Source: Phytophthora sp. 'mugwort' (taxonomy: Eukaryota > Oomycota > Peronosporomycetes > Peronosporales > Peronosporaceae). From it: 64,000 bases of DNA. Within the stretch, counting starts at the first letter, position 1. The number at the start of each line of letters is the position of its first letter. The stretch is taken from NCBI GenBank assembly GCA_033558025.1, contig JAUCEF010000005.1:124001-188000 (forward strand), read 5' to 3'. The notes under the pieces are model-generated. The model did not search any database, was not told where the DNA came from, and worked only from the letters and a program-made list of their open reading frames with translations. Of the stretch, positions 52,513 to 63,757 are shown one piece after another. Position numbers and translations under genes: made by a program.

Positions 52513-53838
52513 ATGCTGTCGCCGCTGCCGCGCACGCCCGGCATCCGCCGCGCGTCCTTCTCGTACGACGCCGAAGTCCCGCTCGAAGATCAGCGAGAGG
52601 GCGGTGTACAGACTGCCGTCAAGGAGGCGCAGGAGGAGACGCTGGCATGCTGGCTCTTCGCGCTCGTGGGCGTGGGCTACCTCTTCCCCTTCTCAGCGCT
52701 CACGCAGCCCGTGGACTACTGGAACATGCTCTTCCCGGACTTCAACATCGAGTTTGCACTCACTTCCACCTTCATGTACACCAACCTGCTGTTCCTGGGT
52801 GTCATCGTCCTAGTCTTCGGTAAACCCTGGTACAAGGGCCGCATCGTCGGCGGCTTTGTGGGGCAGCTACTGGTACTGGCCTTCGTGCCCACTTCCTACT
52901 TCTTCATCACGTCCGAGAATGCCAATGCCATCGCAGTGCTGGGTGGCACTGCTGTGGCCTCCATTGCCACCGCCTTCATCGACAGCTCCACCATCGCGCT
53001 CGTGTCGCAGTATCCGCAACGAGTGCAGGAGAGTTTCCAGCTCGGTGTGGGGCTTAGCACGCTTATTGGCAGTTTTTACCGCGACCTGACCAAGCTCGTC
53101 TTCCCAGCCGACGAACTGCTGACGTCTTCACTCATCTACTTCTACACGGGTGCACTGACGATCGCACTCTGCATTTGCGCGTTCTACAAGGTCATGTCGC
53201 TCAAGATTACTAAAAAGTACTTGTTCCGCAAGGCAGATAGCAGCGTGGAGTTGACGGAACGCTCGCCGCTGCTAGCGGAGAATCGCCTGTCGGGTAGTGA
53301 CCCGTTCAATATCGCGGGACCTGCGCCAACCAAGTGGTCAGTGCTGAGAAAGGTGTGGCACCTGCAGGTGCTGATCTTGATGGTCTTCCTCGCTAGTCTG
53401 TCGGTCTGGCCGCCGCTCGTCACGGAGATCAAGACGTTCAACTTCCCGTCGCTCCAGGAGAGTGGCTGGTGGTCGCTCATCCTGCTCACGCTCTTCTCAA
53501 TCAGCGACTGCATGGGGCGATTTATCGTGAACCACCGCTTCGGCCTCACACCCGGCAACGTGTGGATCCCGATCATGGCGCGTTTCGTCTTTGTCCCGAT
53601 CATTATTGGCATAGTCAAGGAGTGGTGGCTCCAGAGCGACATTTGGTCGGTGCTCAGCGTATTGGGTCTCGGTTTTGGAAATGGCTATCTGGGCACGTTG
53701 ACCATCATCTTCGTGAGTGAAAGCGTTCATACCGATGAGCAACACCTTATCGGCCCCTTTACAAGCTTTTTCCTGAACTCTGGGCTCGTACTGGGATCGA
53801 CCGTTGGTCTCGTCCTGGAAAAAGTTGTGCTGGGATAA
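52513..53838 (+). CDS. Equilibrative nucleoside transporter (SLC29/ENT)
   Basis: A single exon of 441 residues with about eleven hydrophobic spans, the ENT topology. The first span (LFALVGVGYLFPFSALTQPV) carries the position where ENTs have a conserved Gly-x-Leu-Pro-x-Asn type motif. Later spans include TNLLFLGVIVLVFG and the C-terminal group VWPPLVTEIKTF, SISDCMGRFIV (the ENT S-D-x-x-G-R motif), GFGNGYLGTLTIIF and SGLVLGSTVGLVLEK. A large central hydrophilic loop (about 230-280) is typical. These proteins move nucleosides or nucleobases across the plasma or vacuolar membrane, useful to an oomycete that salvages purines and pyrimidines. It ends 61 bp from the convergent Sen2-like gene. Confidence 0.9.
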   Translation: MLSPLPRTPGIRRASFSYDAEVPLEDQREGGVQTAVKEAQEETLACWLFALVGVGYLFPFSALTQPVDYWNMLFPDFNIEFALTSTFMYTNLLFLGVIVLVFGKPWYKGRIVGGFVGQLLVLAFVPTSYFFITSENANAIAVLGGTAVASIATAFIDSSTIALVSQYPQRVQESFQLGVGLSTLIGSFYRDLTKLVFPADELLTSSLIYFYTGALTIALCICAFYKVMSLKITKKYLFRKADSSVELTERSPLLAENRLSGSDPFNIAGPAPTKWSVLRKVWHLQVLILMVFLASLSVWPPLVTEIKTFNFPSLQESGWWSLILLTLFSISDCMGRFIVNHRFGLTPGNVWIPIMARFVFVPIIIGIVKEWWLQSDIWSVLSVLGLGFGNGYLGTLTIIFVSESVHTDEQHLIGPFTSFFLNSGLVLGSTVGLVLEKVVLG

Positions 53839-53899
53839 AATATATTTGTATTGCAGCATCTGACTAAACTTGAAATGCAACAAGTGTAGGGGATCGTCG

Positions 53900-54715
53900 T
53901 TACGTGGAATTCCCTGAGCCTGTGAGAGCCTCGCCTTCGAGTTGGTACTTCGGTCGTTTGGTTCTGTTCTTCTTCTTTGCTGTTTTGGCTGTCTTCGGTA
54001 GGATTGGCTGGGGCTGGAACCTGTAAGACTGCGGTTGGTCGGACATTGAGGCGTCCCAAAAGCGAATCGCAATGGCTACAAGCATATACTCGACGCCGTG
54101 GAAATTGTATACACCGAAAGTGAGCTCGGCATCCGGCGTAGCCATGTCTGCTGTTGATGTAGCAGTAGACACCGTACACAACAGCACAGTCTTCTTGACA
54201 TCTGCCGCAATTCTAGTGAGCGACTGGATGGTGTTCCACGACTGAGCTTCATCGTCGTCTTGTACGTATACGACGTACTCGGAGTGGAATTCCGTGGCCA
54301 AGCCTCGATACAGCACGAACTGTGCACCATAGTTCAGTCCCGGCTTCGGAGTCCATCCGAGACGTCGAAAGTGCTGGTAGACCGCGAAGTTTCTTGCGAA
54401 CGTCGCACTGGAGCTGCTCTCACGCAATCGGTAATCTCATGAGCACTTCCAGAGCCCTGTCAGGACAATGTAATGGCAATTTTACCTCTCAAATCGCCTC
54501 CACAGCTCTCTCAACGGCTCATCAAACGGCAAAACGCCGTCGATCGCTAGAGCGTAGTACGTTTCTGGCAGTGACAAGTGGCGTCTCCTCTCGGTCTCCT
54601 CTAGTGATGCGACGCCGTACCCTTTTGTCTCGAGGTCTCGACACGCCGCCTCATCCGCCAGATCGAACGTCACCTCCGTCTCGTGCCCATTAGGCAGCAC
54701 CTGCCAGGTCACCAT
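53900..54715 (-). CDS. SEN2: tRNA-splicing endonuclease subunit, Sen2-like
   Basis: Exons 54715-54486 and 54416-53900 give 248 residues. The nuclease core shows NFAVYQHFRRLGW, then KPGLNYGAQFVLYRG with the Tyr of the catalytic triad, EFHSEYVVYV with the His, and ADVKKTVLLC with the Lys. That triad cuts at intron boundaries of pre-tRNAs. The C-terminus is basic (KTAKKKNRTKRPK). The intron acceptor was set at GTGAGAG before CAGCTCC because the CATGAG upstream breaks the frame and this join rebuilds RFESSSSATF. Sen2 and Sen34 share the fold; the YxxxxxLYR and FHSEY pattern favours Sen2. It shares a 78-bp divergent promoter with cyclin L. Confidence 0.85.
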
Positions 54716-54793
54716 TGCTTTGTATTATTGGTCAATAGTCAGCCACAATACTAAATTCTTGACCAATCAAACATCGTTACACCTCGTAAGCTG

Positions 54794-56041
54794 ATGGCGA
54801 CGAGACCTGTGCCCGTGCACGTGGTGCTGCCGGCGTCCTCGTTGGCGCGCTCGCCCTCGCTCGAAGATGGCGTGACGCCCGACGTCGAGCGTCTTCACCG
54901 GCGCTTCGGCTGTGAGCTCATCCAAGAGGCGGGCGTCCTGTTGCGCCTGCCGCAGGTGGTGATGGCCACGGCGCAGACGCTGCTGCAGCGCTTCTACTAT
55001 CGCAAATCGCTGCGCCAGTTTGACGCCTTCCGCGTGGCCGTAAGCTGCCTATTTCTAGCCGCTAAAGTGGAAGAAAAACCCAAGCGCATCAAGGACGTAA
55101 TTGGCGTCTTTTACGCCATATTCCGGCGCCGCAAGTGGCGACGCACAGCCGTCGCACAGCAGCTAGTGGACCTGGACGGCGCTACCTTCAGTCAGTGGCG
55201 CATGTGGCTTATCATGGTGGAGCGCCAGGTGCTCATCGACTTGGGCTTCAGTGTCTACAACGTGGCCGAGCACCCGCATAAGTTCGTGTTGTATTACGTT
55301 AAAGTGCTGGACGGCAGCTCCGAGCTCGCGCAACTGGCCTGGGGCTACATCAACGACAGTCTCCGCACCGACCTCTGCGTACGATACAAGGCTCAGGTCA
55401 TCGCCTGTGCTGCCATCTTCCTGGCCAGTAGATTCCAGCACGTGGCACTACCCGAGAACCCGTCCTGGTACTCACTGTTCGACGTGGACAAGTCGCAGCT
55501 GTACGCGGTCAGTGTGGCCATCATGGAGCTCTACAAGCAGGAGAAGGTGCAGTGGCTCGATCCACTGACTGAGGTCGATCCGTTCGCGGTGGATGATCAT
55601 CCAATAGTCGAAGTACAGGAGCAGGTAAAGGAGAATGCATATACTGACGTCAAGGTCGAGGCGGAGAAGGAGATTTCTCCTCAAGAACCTTCATCGCTTG
55701 CAGAGGAGGAGGCAGCGACACCTGCTACAAACAAAAGCTCGCGGGACGTGAAATCTTCGTCGCATTCGTCGTCGAAGGTTTCTGAGCGGCACAACCGCTT
55801 GGACGACAGGCAGGCCAAGCCTCGCCGTGATCGTAGTCAGAGCCCGGATGTCCGCACGCGACGCTGTCGCAGTGGGTCGCGCGAGCACCGACGCGAATCA
55901 TCTAGCCGATCGCGAAGCTACCGAAGGTCCAGTCGTAGCCGATCAACCCACCGATCCAGAAGTAGTCGAAGTCGGAGACGCCGCAGTCGGAGCTACAGTC
56001 GCAGTCGGAGCCCAAGTTACGATCGTTACAGGCGTCGGTAG
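54794..56041 (+). CDS. Cyclin L-type protein with RS tail
   Basis: A single exon of 415 residues. The cyclin box begins after a short head at LHRRFGCELIQEAGVLLRLP and continues VVMATAQTLLQRFYYRKSLR, AVSCLFLAAKVEEKPKRIKD and MVERQVLIDLGFSVYNV. The second cyclin fold follows, with QLAWGYINDSLRTDLCVRY and AAIFLASRF. From about residue 300 the chain is an arginine-serine tail (repeated RSRS, SRSR units) ending YDRYRRR. Cyclin L partners CDK11/CDK13-type kinases and works with the spliceosome, and the RS tail targets nuclear speckles. Cyclin K/T lack this tail. It is divergent from the Sen2-like gene, pairing two RNA-processing genes at one promoter. Confidence 0.92.
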   Translation: MATRPVPVHVVLPASSLARSPSLEDGVTPDVERLHRRFGCELIQEAGVLLRLPQVVMATAQTLLQRFYYRKSLRQFDAFRVAVSCLFLAAKVEEKPKRIKDVIGVFYAIFRRRKWRRTAVAQQLVDLDGATFSQWRMWLIMVERQVLIDLGFSVYNVAEHPHKFVLYYVKVLDGSSELAQLAWGYINDSLRTDLCVRYKAQVIACAAIFLASRFQHVALPENPSWYSLFDVDKSQLYAVSVAIMELYKQEKVQWLDPLTEVDPFAVDDHPIVEVQEQVKENAYTDVKVEAEKEISPQEPSSLAEEEAATPATNKSSRDVKSSSHSSSKVSERHNRLDDRQAKPRRDRSQSPDVRTRRCRSGSREHRRESSSRSRSYRRSSRSRSTHRSRSSRSRRRRSRSYSRSRSPSYDRYRRR

Positions 56042-56905
56042 TTGCATTCATGGATGTGAATGATTCGGCATTGATGACGGGTAGACTTTAAACCTTCAGG
56101 GTGAAGATTTTGTCATGCTCAAGCGGTATTGTTGCGAAGATGATGGACTTCGATTCCATGCGGAAAAATAACATTTAAGGGTTACTTACGAAGTGGAATG
56201 TATCCGTACAGGTAACTTACTTTCCGAATTGCCACCAGCCGATATGATTCTCGTAGCAACAATGCAGAGTGTCAATGACATGGCCACATGCACTACATGG
56301 TAGCCACATCGGGTGCTTCCCATTGGAACTGATTAATTTACCCAAAGGATTTTGCAACAGTGCAACTACATAAGGTTCGAGACGTACCGATGATGTACAT
56401 CATGTGTATTTAAACGAAGGCTATTCATGTGTCAAGACAAGGGGACAATTTATTGAAAGACTGTCTGGGTTTGTTAGTGGGCACTAACTATCGGCTACAA
56501 TATGCGATTTAGGCAAGGATCACATCGGTAACCGGATGGCCGACTACGAAGCGACCCTCGACTTGTTCTTCAGCAGCGAGACACATGTTGTGCTTTAAGC
56601 TGGAAGAAAAATACAAACGGAGTTAGCGCAGACAATAATAGCAATGGAGCTGCTGAAAGCTTAAGGAGGGGGTAGAGTAGTCAGCGGGAATGTCGGGACG
56701 ATGAGAAGCAGTCTAATGATCGGATAAACGAAGTGTGGCTCGTAGCGAGCGTTTTGACACATGTCAGCGCACAAAGCTCTCAGAAACATACATATCATGT
56801 CAATATTCGTCACGACGTTCAGCCATCGTGTATTGCTAAGTCATAAGGGATTCCTCAGAATGATTTCATCGGCAGCTTGACATCCTACACGCAAATGATA
56901 TATCC
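56042..56905. other. Intergenic with a possible last exon of a small gene on the minus strand
   Basis: On the minus strand 56599-56509 a frame preceded by a good acceptor (TTTCTTCCAG) reads LKHNMCLAAEEQVEG, then RFVVGHPVTDVILA and a stop, with the look of a real C-terminal exon. Upstream (56600-56900) an ATG at about 56828 gives only MAERRDEY before a stop and no join could be established. A small undetected gene is possible. Nothing is supported between 56042 and 56508. Confidence 0.35.
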
Positions 56906-58485
56906 TTAGTCAGTCAATCTGCGGATAAAATACCTTGGAAGTGTGTGTGCACTCGTACCCGAGAGGTATGCGGCTTGAAGTGCACCTTGGTACTCGTAAT
57001 TTGTAGCCTCACCGGCGAAAAATATGCGCTCTGCAATGGAATGACGAAACAAGTCTGGATCTGCATACGTGCTGTCCATGGTGACGCTGCTATAAGCACC
57101 TCGGGTCCATTCGTTTTGATCCCATCTACAATAATCCAAAGCGTTAAATTTTAAGCATCAGTCGACAACATGGAAACATCACTATCTCGTTGTACCTTGT
57201 GATGTAGTGACCAACCGGCTCTGGAATGTCAGGGCCGAACGTTTCTTGCAATTGCAGGAACAACGCATGCGCGATTTCCAAATCAGAAAATGTTGCCGAA
57301 ATCTTCTCAGCCTTTTCTCCATTGAGGTCACCTTCGAGTATTGGCACCCCTTTGGTCCCGTAGTAGCTGAAGATCACTGGAAAATAAATGCGGCGGGCGT
57401 CCGAGCCAGACGTACCGGTATCGCTGATCTGAGTGATGAACGAGGCGTTCTTAGGCCAGAAAGCCTGAGGGAACTGCACCATAACTTTCATACACTGACC
57501 CATTTGTGATCGAGAAATGACATCAGCTTTCGGACGTGGCAAGTCCGGATGAAAGTGAAGTTTTCCAGACTTGAGAACACCAAGTGAACACGTCACCACG
57601 ACGCGATCAGCTTTCACTTTACTGCCATCGGTGCACTCGATAACCACCCACTTCTTATCTTCATAATTGATCGAGACAACGCCTGCGTTCAAGCGAATCA
57701 TACTCTTTAAAGGTGCTGAAAGGTACTCAATGAAGCTCGACATCCCCGCAGGGACTAAACAGTGAGCGCCAGGGTCGTCTCTATAGAAAACGGAAATACA
57801 AGGAGTAAATATGCTAATTAGTATGAAAAGAGAAATACTGAGCCTCATACCGGTACTATCACAAGCCTTACCCCATCAGATCAATGTCCCCAAATGCATC
57901 GATCTGGATTTCATCACTTGCATTTCCCATCCACGTCTCCACAAGATGCAAACACAACGCTAACCTCTTGCGAGCATTCGTACTTGACGCTACAATCTCG
58001 CGTAGCTCTGGCTCCTCGACCAAAAGCTGCTTCACCGTCGCCTCCAAGTCCTTGTCCTCTTTTTTCCGCGACAACGCCTGCTCTTGGAGCTTCTGTAGCA
58101 GCAGATCCTGCCACTCCCACGTCTCCTTCACTTCCGCGTCACTCAACCGCCGACTGCTGTCGTAGATCAGGAAACCTGGACACGAACTTGGATGCAGCCA
58201 AGGATTGCGAGCACTGATCTCCTTGAGTTCAAGGCCCAACTTCAGAGCCAACTCAGCGATCGGGTTGCCTTCCGTGCCATGAATCCAAGCCGCCCCGGCT
58301 TCCACCTTGACTGGCAGCTCGTTACTAAACGAGAGAGTGTAGATCCGTCCTCCAATCCGCGGCTGAGCCTCCAGCACGCAAACATCCTTAGCACGGTAGT
58401 GGCCCGACGCCAGCAAGGCGTTCGCAGTCGCCACGCCCGCCATCCCGGCACCGACCACCACCACTCGGTGCATACCGGTACTCAT
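56906..58485 (-). CDS. Flavin-containing amine oxidase (polyamine oxidase/LSD1-like fold)
   Basis: Exons 58485-57872, 57780-57196 and 57125-56906 give 472 residues. The N-terminal Rossmann motif VVVVGAGMAGVATANALL binds FAD, and LEAQPRIGGRIYT completes the dinucleotide site. The substrate region has GAAWIHGTEGNP. Exon 2 includes VTCSLGVLKSGKLHF. Exon 3 has DQNEWTRGAYS and RIFFAGEATNYEYQGALQ, the C-terminal FAD block of the family. No SWIRM domain is present and the length fits free polyamine oxidases rather than histone demethylases. The enzyme would oxidise spermine/spermidine or acetylated forms, producing hydrogen peroxide. Both introns are phase 2 and rebuild conserved motifs, so the model is firm. 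Confidence 0.92.
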
Positions 58486-58552
58486 ATTGACTTACAATGG
58501 TAGATAGAAAGTAGCCATGTCCCTCTATAAGTTGATTTTGGCACATTGAAGG

Positions 58553-59212
58553 ATGCAGCTGTCCGAGGACGTCTACGAAGACGAGCTAATCGACGCTTTT
58601 GACGCTGCTGAACCAGAAGCGCCGGCGTCTAGCAAGTCCCCCATCACTTCACCGCAGGTTAAGAGCGCGAATTTCAAACAACCGACGCGTTTGAACGTCC
58701 AGGAAGTCCACACGAAGATAGAGAACAGTCCGACGCTGTACCCGACGTTCGATGACACGCTAGAAGCTCCTGTCGTCGCTGTCATGCTACCATCAAACGT
58801 GAGCCAGCCCAAGAAGATGAGACAGGAGGTGCAGCGACAGGATGCTCCACTGACACGTGCTCAAGTGGTTCGAGACGAAGAATTGATGTCGGATGAGGAT
58901 CTACAGACAAGACGACGGCAGATTGAACACGACATGCGCGAGTACCAGGAACGGTTTGATCATGTGGCTCAAGCTCTGGCAGGGAAAACGCCGCATCAGG
59001 TTCAAGAACGCAAGAAGCGCGACGAGAAGCGATTGGAACGACAGGAAAAGCGGTATGAGGCGATGGAGACGCGTCTACAACATCAGATCGAGCGGTTGGA
59101 TGAAAGAGAAGAGCGGCGAGCTCGAATCCAAACAAGACATCATCGAGCGAGTAGAAGCCCGTCTCCTAGTAATAGTCGGGAAGAGGGAGGTGAGCCAGAG
59201 GGAGAATCTTGA
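58553..59212 (+). CDS. Small charged coiled-coil protein, unknown
   Basis: A single exon of 219 residues. The acidic N-terminus (EDVYEDELIDAFDAAEPE) is followed by a Ser/Pro-rich part and, from residue about 105, a long single helix rich in Arg, Glu and Gln (RRRQIEHDMREYQERFDH, RRDEKRLERQEKRYEA-like), ending with SRSPSPSN and an acidic tail. No known domain. The tail resembles RS-type regions, hinting at nuclear location, but this is composition only. It is divergent from the amine oxidase with 67 bp between starts, and the ATG at 58553 is the first in frame. Confidence 0.7.
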   Translation: MQLSEDVYEDELIDAFDAAEPEAPASSKSPITSPQVKSANFKQPTRLNVQEVHTKIENSPTLYPTFDDTLEAPVVAVMLPSNVSQPKKMRQEVQRQDAPLTRAQVVRDEELMSDEDLQTRRRQIEHDMREYQERFDHVAQALAGKTPHQVQERKKRDEKRLERQEKRYEAMETRLQHQIERLDEREERRARIQTRHHRASRSPSPSNSREEGGEPEGES

Positions 59213-59318
59213 GTTTGGAGAGGTATAAACGCTGTCGGCAGGGCAGAACTGATATTCACAGAGCTTGGTCGACCTCAACTGCTGTAGTCGACCGAGAGAG
59301 CTATCACCAGGTAGCAGT

Positions 59319-61435
59319 CTAAGGCAGAGACAGCGGCTTCGTTTCACGCACGAGATACGCGTACGTCTCAGGGTCGTCCTGTAGTAGCGGCTGCAACTTG
59401 TCGTGGACATCCTTGTGGTACGCGTTCAGCCACGTGATCTCCTCAGGCGTGAGCAGGCTTACGTCCATGAGTTTCTGCTGAATAGGGGCCATCGTGAGGG
59501 TCTCAAACTCGCAGAAGTCGCGGTTAAGAGGGCTCTTGATGTGAGTAGCCTGCGATAAAGCAGAAAAGTGCTCAATATATCAAGACAAAAACCAACAAAA
59601 AAAAGCAATGTTTTTACCTTCTTGGCAACCATGACGCTCTCGATACGGATGCCAAACTTTCCGTCTTCATAGTATCCAGGTTCATTGCTGAGGATCATAC
59701 CATCTTGGATCTTCAGCCCGTTCGGATTCAGGCGGAATGACATCAACTGTATAAGAAATTACAAGTATTTTAGTATGATAACATCCCGTGAAAGCTTATG
59801 CAAGTTACTTACCACTCCCTTTTCGTGCACATTGAGGAACGCGCCAACACCATGGCCAGTTCCGTGGCGGTAGTCCAAGCCAGCCTTCCACAATGACGCA
59901 CGCGTAATGGCGTCAAGTCTGACACCTTCAGTCTTGTCAGGGAAAATTGTACTGGCAAGAGCAATATGTGCCTTCAGTACGTGAGTAAAGCACGCCTTTT
60001 CGTAAGCAGTAGGCTGTCCAAAGTGGAGTGTCCGGGTCACATCCGTCGTGCCATCCAGGTACTGAGCACCAGAGTCGTTCAGGTACATGGCAGACGTCGA
60101 CATTTTGGCACATTCTCCGCGCTTTGGTGAGTAATGGATGATCGATCCATTGGCGCCAATCGATGAAATGGTGTCGAAACTCAGCGACACGTAATCCTTG
60201 ACCTGCTGGCGAAGCTGTTCCTGCTTGTCAGCAACCAGCACTTCGTCCAGTTGGTCCTCGTGGCCAGCATCCATCTCCTTTTCGAGCCAGCTGAAGTACT
60301 TGACTAGTGCAACGCCGTCACGAAGGTGTGCCTGACGCATGCCCTCAATCTCAACAGCACTTTTGATAGCCTTCTGTGCCATGACTATCGATGTCTCCTC
60401 CTTGCGATTAGCAGCCGGGATGGCCAGGAAGACGGCGACATTACACTGTGCGGGGTCCATCAGGATTATCTTGTCCTTGTTCGCTTCAGTGAAAGCCGAT
60501 AACTCCTTCAGCATACTCGAGTACGGCTTGCAAATCACGCCGCTCGGACCCAAATGCTGGTTCACGTCGTCCTGGTTGGCCGCGTCCAAGAACAGAGTCG
60601 CCGAGTCCGGAGTCACAATCGCGTACGACGTGCTGGCAGCACCATAAACAATCACAGATATTAGCATTAGATACACGTTCTTCGTAAATCTAGAGCGAGC
60701 GTCCGCTACTCACACGACGGGGTTGAACTCGACGTCGTTGCCACGAATGTTGAAAAGCCACGCGATGTCATCGAGCGCTGCGAGCACGACAGCGTCTGCG
60801 TCCTTGTCTTTAACCGCTTCCCGCAGACTCTTGAGCTTGTCAGCAACGGATCGACCCGTGTAGTCGTCTGAGAGGAACGTGACCTGCGAGGGGCCCACGA
60901 CCGGACGGTCCCTCCAGACCAGATCTACGAGGTTCTCCGTCTCGTGCAGCGCCACCAACTCGATGTGCGTCTCCTTAAGCGCCTTGGCGAAGTTTCGGGC
61001 CGTGAACACCGAGGTCAGGTACGGGTCGATAGCTAGGCAGCTATCTCCAGGCAGGTTCTTCTTGGCCCACTGTTCAATTGGAGGCACGCCTGGCTCCTCG
61101 CTCCTCATGAGCGTCCAGTCGTCGCTGAGCTCCTGCTCGGCCTGTAGAAAATAGCGACCATCCGTCCACATAAGTGCCTGATCTAGTGTCACCAGCGCCG
61201 TGCCGTTGGAGCCCGTGAAGCCCGTAAGGAACTCGCGCCGCTTGTGCGCATCTCCCACGTACTCGCTCTGATGCGCGTCCGCCGTGTCCACCAGGAAGGC
61301 TTGCAACGGACGGCCCGTGAGCTCCGCCACTGCCCCCTCCTCTGCCTTCCCCAGGTGGTGGCGCAGTGGCAGCAGACGCACGTTCGTGCGGTTCATGAGC
61401 GCGCGCAGTTCGCGTAGCTTCTCGGCTGCCAGCAT
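59319..61435 (-). CDS. Xaa-Pro aminopeptidase P (M24B)
   Basis: Exons 61435-60714, 60632-59813, 59746-59618 and 59549-59319 give 633 residues, the usual size for cytosolic aminopeptidase P. The N-terminal creatinase-type domains include FLTGFTGSNGTALVT and MWTDGRYFLQAEQEL. The pita-bread catalytic domain has LNDSGAQYLDGTTDVTRTLH (two metal Asp), RHGTGHGVGAFLNVHE (metal His), SNEPGYYEDGKFGIRIES (metal Glu) and the final conserved region SPLNRDFCEFETLTMAPIQ. All dimanganese ligands are visible. It removes an N-terminal residue preceding proline. Splices rebuild NPVVTSYAIVTPD and KGVLMSFRLNP. No signal peptide, so cytosolic. Confidence 0.95.
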
Positions 61436-61573
61436 GATATGATCTCGTCCGGATAACTACAATTGTGATGAGTGATGGACACGAAGACACAAATGGCGAA
61501 ATGGGGACAATAAATAGATCTTGCCATTTTTTCTTCCTAACCTAAATAGTGCGCTGTACGACTGCAACTTGCA

Positions 61574-63757
61574 TTATGACACGATGCAAGAGGTTTTGGA
61601 GTGATCTCGCGGCGTCAAGATCTGGTCTTTGGCCTGCGGGTATGGCATCGTCTCTGGCTCATGCTCTACGCTCCAACCCGTACGCAGTGCGATCTCCTCG
61701 GCTAGTACCTTAGCAATCTTGACGTGGCCGCTGACGGCGTAGTGCATCATGGACGCGTAGTCCTCCTTCTCGAGACCTTCTTCCACCTAAGCCGTATTTA
61801 ATATATCCCAGGACTTCCTTAGCAAATGTCACCTGTCAACAATGAAGCTATGGTTCGTACCTTGATGAAGGTGTAGTGCATCTTGTCGTCTTCTTTGCTG
61901 ACCTTCGAGATGGCCACCTTAATGATTTCCTGCAGCTGCAGAGACACAAACTTGCGGTTCGTTTCCGAGTCTTCCGAGCTCATACAGCCGTCGTCATACA
62001 CCACGCAGAAGATATTCGCATCCGGACGGTCTGATCACAGTAAAACACACAAAAAAAAATTTTTTAGGTCTAGCTTTGACTTTATGCGCTTCATCTCGCA
62101 GCACCAGCACACTTACAAGAACGCACTTCCAGCAGAAATGTCGCGTAGCCCGTAATTATGTCCGTCTCCGCGGAAGCAGGAGGCGATAAATCGTTGATGC
62201 CGAGGTTGATCACCACGACGTCAGGTATCCAGCTGGACATATCCCAGTCTCCTGATCGGGATGCTAACGTATTTTTCCACAGGGCCGGCATGTTAGGCCC
62301 CCAATCTGCGGAGTTGCTGTGCACGCCCTTACTATACAAGAGCACAACAGACAGTTAGCAAGAAAGAGATTTACCACCAAAATCAGCTAAAAAGGCCTTA
62401 CCCGCTCCACGCCAACACATGCTCTTCCGCATCAAACATACGCGCTGTAATACATGCGTAGCCATTGTAGACGTTCTCCATTCGGCCTTTCATCCCAAAC
62501 AGGTTCTTGGCACTGCTGGCTTTGCCTTCATTGCCGAAGCCACAAGTGTCTGAGTCGCCAATAAACTCCATTTTGCGTACGGGTTGCGGCTCCGGTTGGT
62601 CGACCGGAAAAACCTCTGCACTTTCTTCGACAATAAACCCGTAAAATGTGCAAACCTGCACAAGCCCCCCCCCCCCAAAAAAAAAAAAACAGAATTATAA
62701 TTGTCAAAACCAGGAGAAACATCCCAACGCACTCTGCTTTTTTGTCACTTTTGTAACGACAAGCCGCACCTTGAACGTAGACATCGCTCCTCGCATCTGT
62801 GGCTCTGTCCGCTTGCAAATTCGAATCGTGTATTCCTCTTCGGTGTTCAGATCCGTCGCCACTGTAGGCAAGCAACAAAACGTCGTCAGCAGATGCACTT
62901 GCAAGCAAAAACAGCAAAAAGTTCATCTTTTACCATCGCAGCATGTGGCGTTCAGCGACGCACGGAGGATGCATCGCAGCTCGTTGTTTACGAACACGTT
63001 GAAGTAGTTGCCTGGCAACAAGCACATACGTCGTGTGAGGGCCAACCGATCACTAAAGCAGCAGCATCTGGTCGGGATCGGATCGGGCGTCGGACCAAAA
63101 TGAGTTCAGAGCGTGGCATTCGTTGAACCGGCCACTGCAGTAAACGCGATCTTTTACGGATTTCTCTCCCGCCCCATGCCAATCAATCCGACGCCGTCAA
63201 CATTGCGCCAATCACCCTCCCCATACAGCAGCTACAGCCAACGTACCGTCGCCTTTGAGCCGAATCGCGACGCTGCTGGTACCTCGCACCGAGAGCTGGA
63301 AGGACACGGCAGGCCAGTCGAACTGCACCGTGTTGATCTTGGTCTTGCGCGTCGACTGCGCTCCGTGGTGCAGCAGTCGGCCCGTGTACTTGATAAGGTC
63401 GCGCGCACAGGCCGGCACGAAGCGGAAGGAGCCGTCCTTGTACTGCGCCACGTCGAACTTGTACACGTTGGGTGAGGCGCTCCCGGTGTCCGTAGGCTCG
63501 TCGCGCTCGTCGTCGCCGCCCACGGACGTCCCGCGGTAAATGGCAAGCACGTTCGCGTCTGTCATGCTCTCGCGCGGGTGGGAACTGAGCAGCAGCGCCG
63601 CCAACGCGGTCATTGGCGGACTGTTCTCGCCTCGGCTGCCTCCGCTGTCCAGTCGGGACGCACGGCGTCGCGCCAGCCAGCGCCCGCGCGAAGACGCACG
63701 TGGTTCCTCCTCCATTTGCTGCTGCTGCCGGGCGCGAGGATGGTCGAGGCTCTCCAT
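61574..63757 (-). CDS. CE2-like SGNH/GDSL esterase
   Basis: Seven exons (63757-63247, 63011-62934, 62861-62770, 62655-62402, 62331-62117, 62030-61861, 61786-61574) join in phase to 510 residues. The first part ends in a beta-rich jelly-roll-like domain (VQFDWPAVSFQLSVRGTSS, then NYFNVFVNNELRC). The SGNH fold follows with EFIGDSDTCGFG (catalytic Ser in GDS), AWSGKGVHSN (Gly block), VINLGINDLSPP (Asn) and MMHYAVSGHVKIAKVL (catalytic His with upstream Asp in KEDYAS). A jelly roll followed by SGNH is the layout of carbohydrate esterase family 2, which removes acetyl groups from polysaccharides. No signal peptide is evident at ATG 63757, so an upstream start or intracellular role is possible. It lies tandem behind the aminopeptidase gene. 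Confidence 0.85.

Noticed and set aside
54421..54440. Sen2-like intron ending at CATGAG
   Set aside because: Using this acceptor gives an early TGA. GTGAGAG immediately downstream keeps the frame into the nuclease domain.
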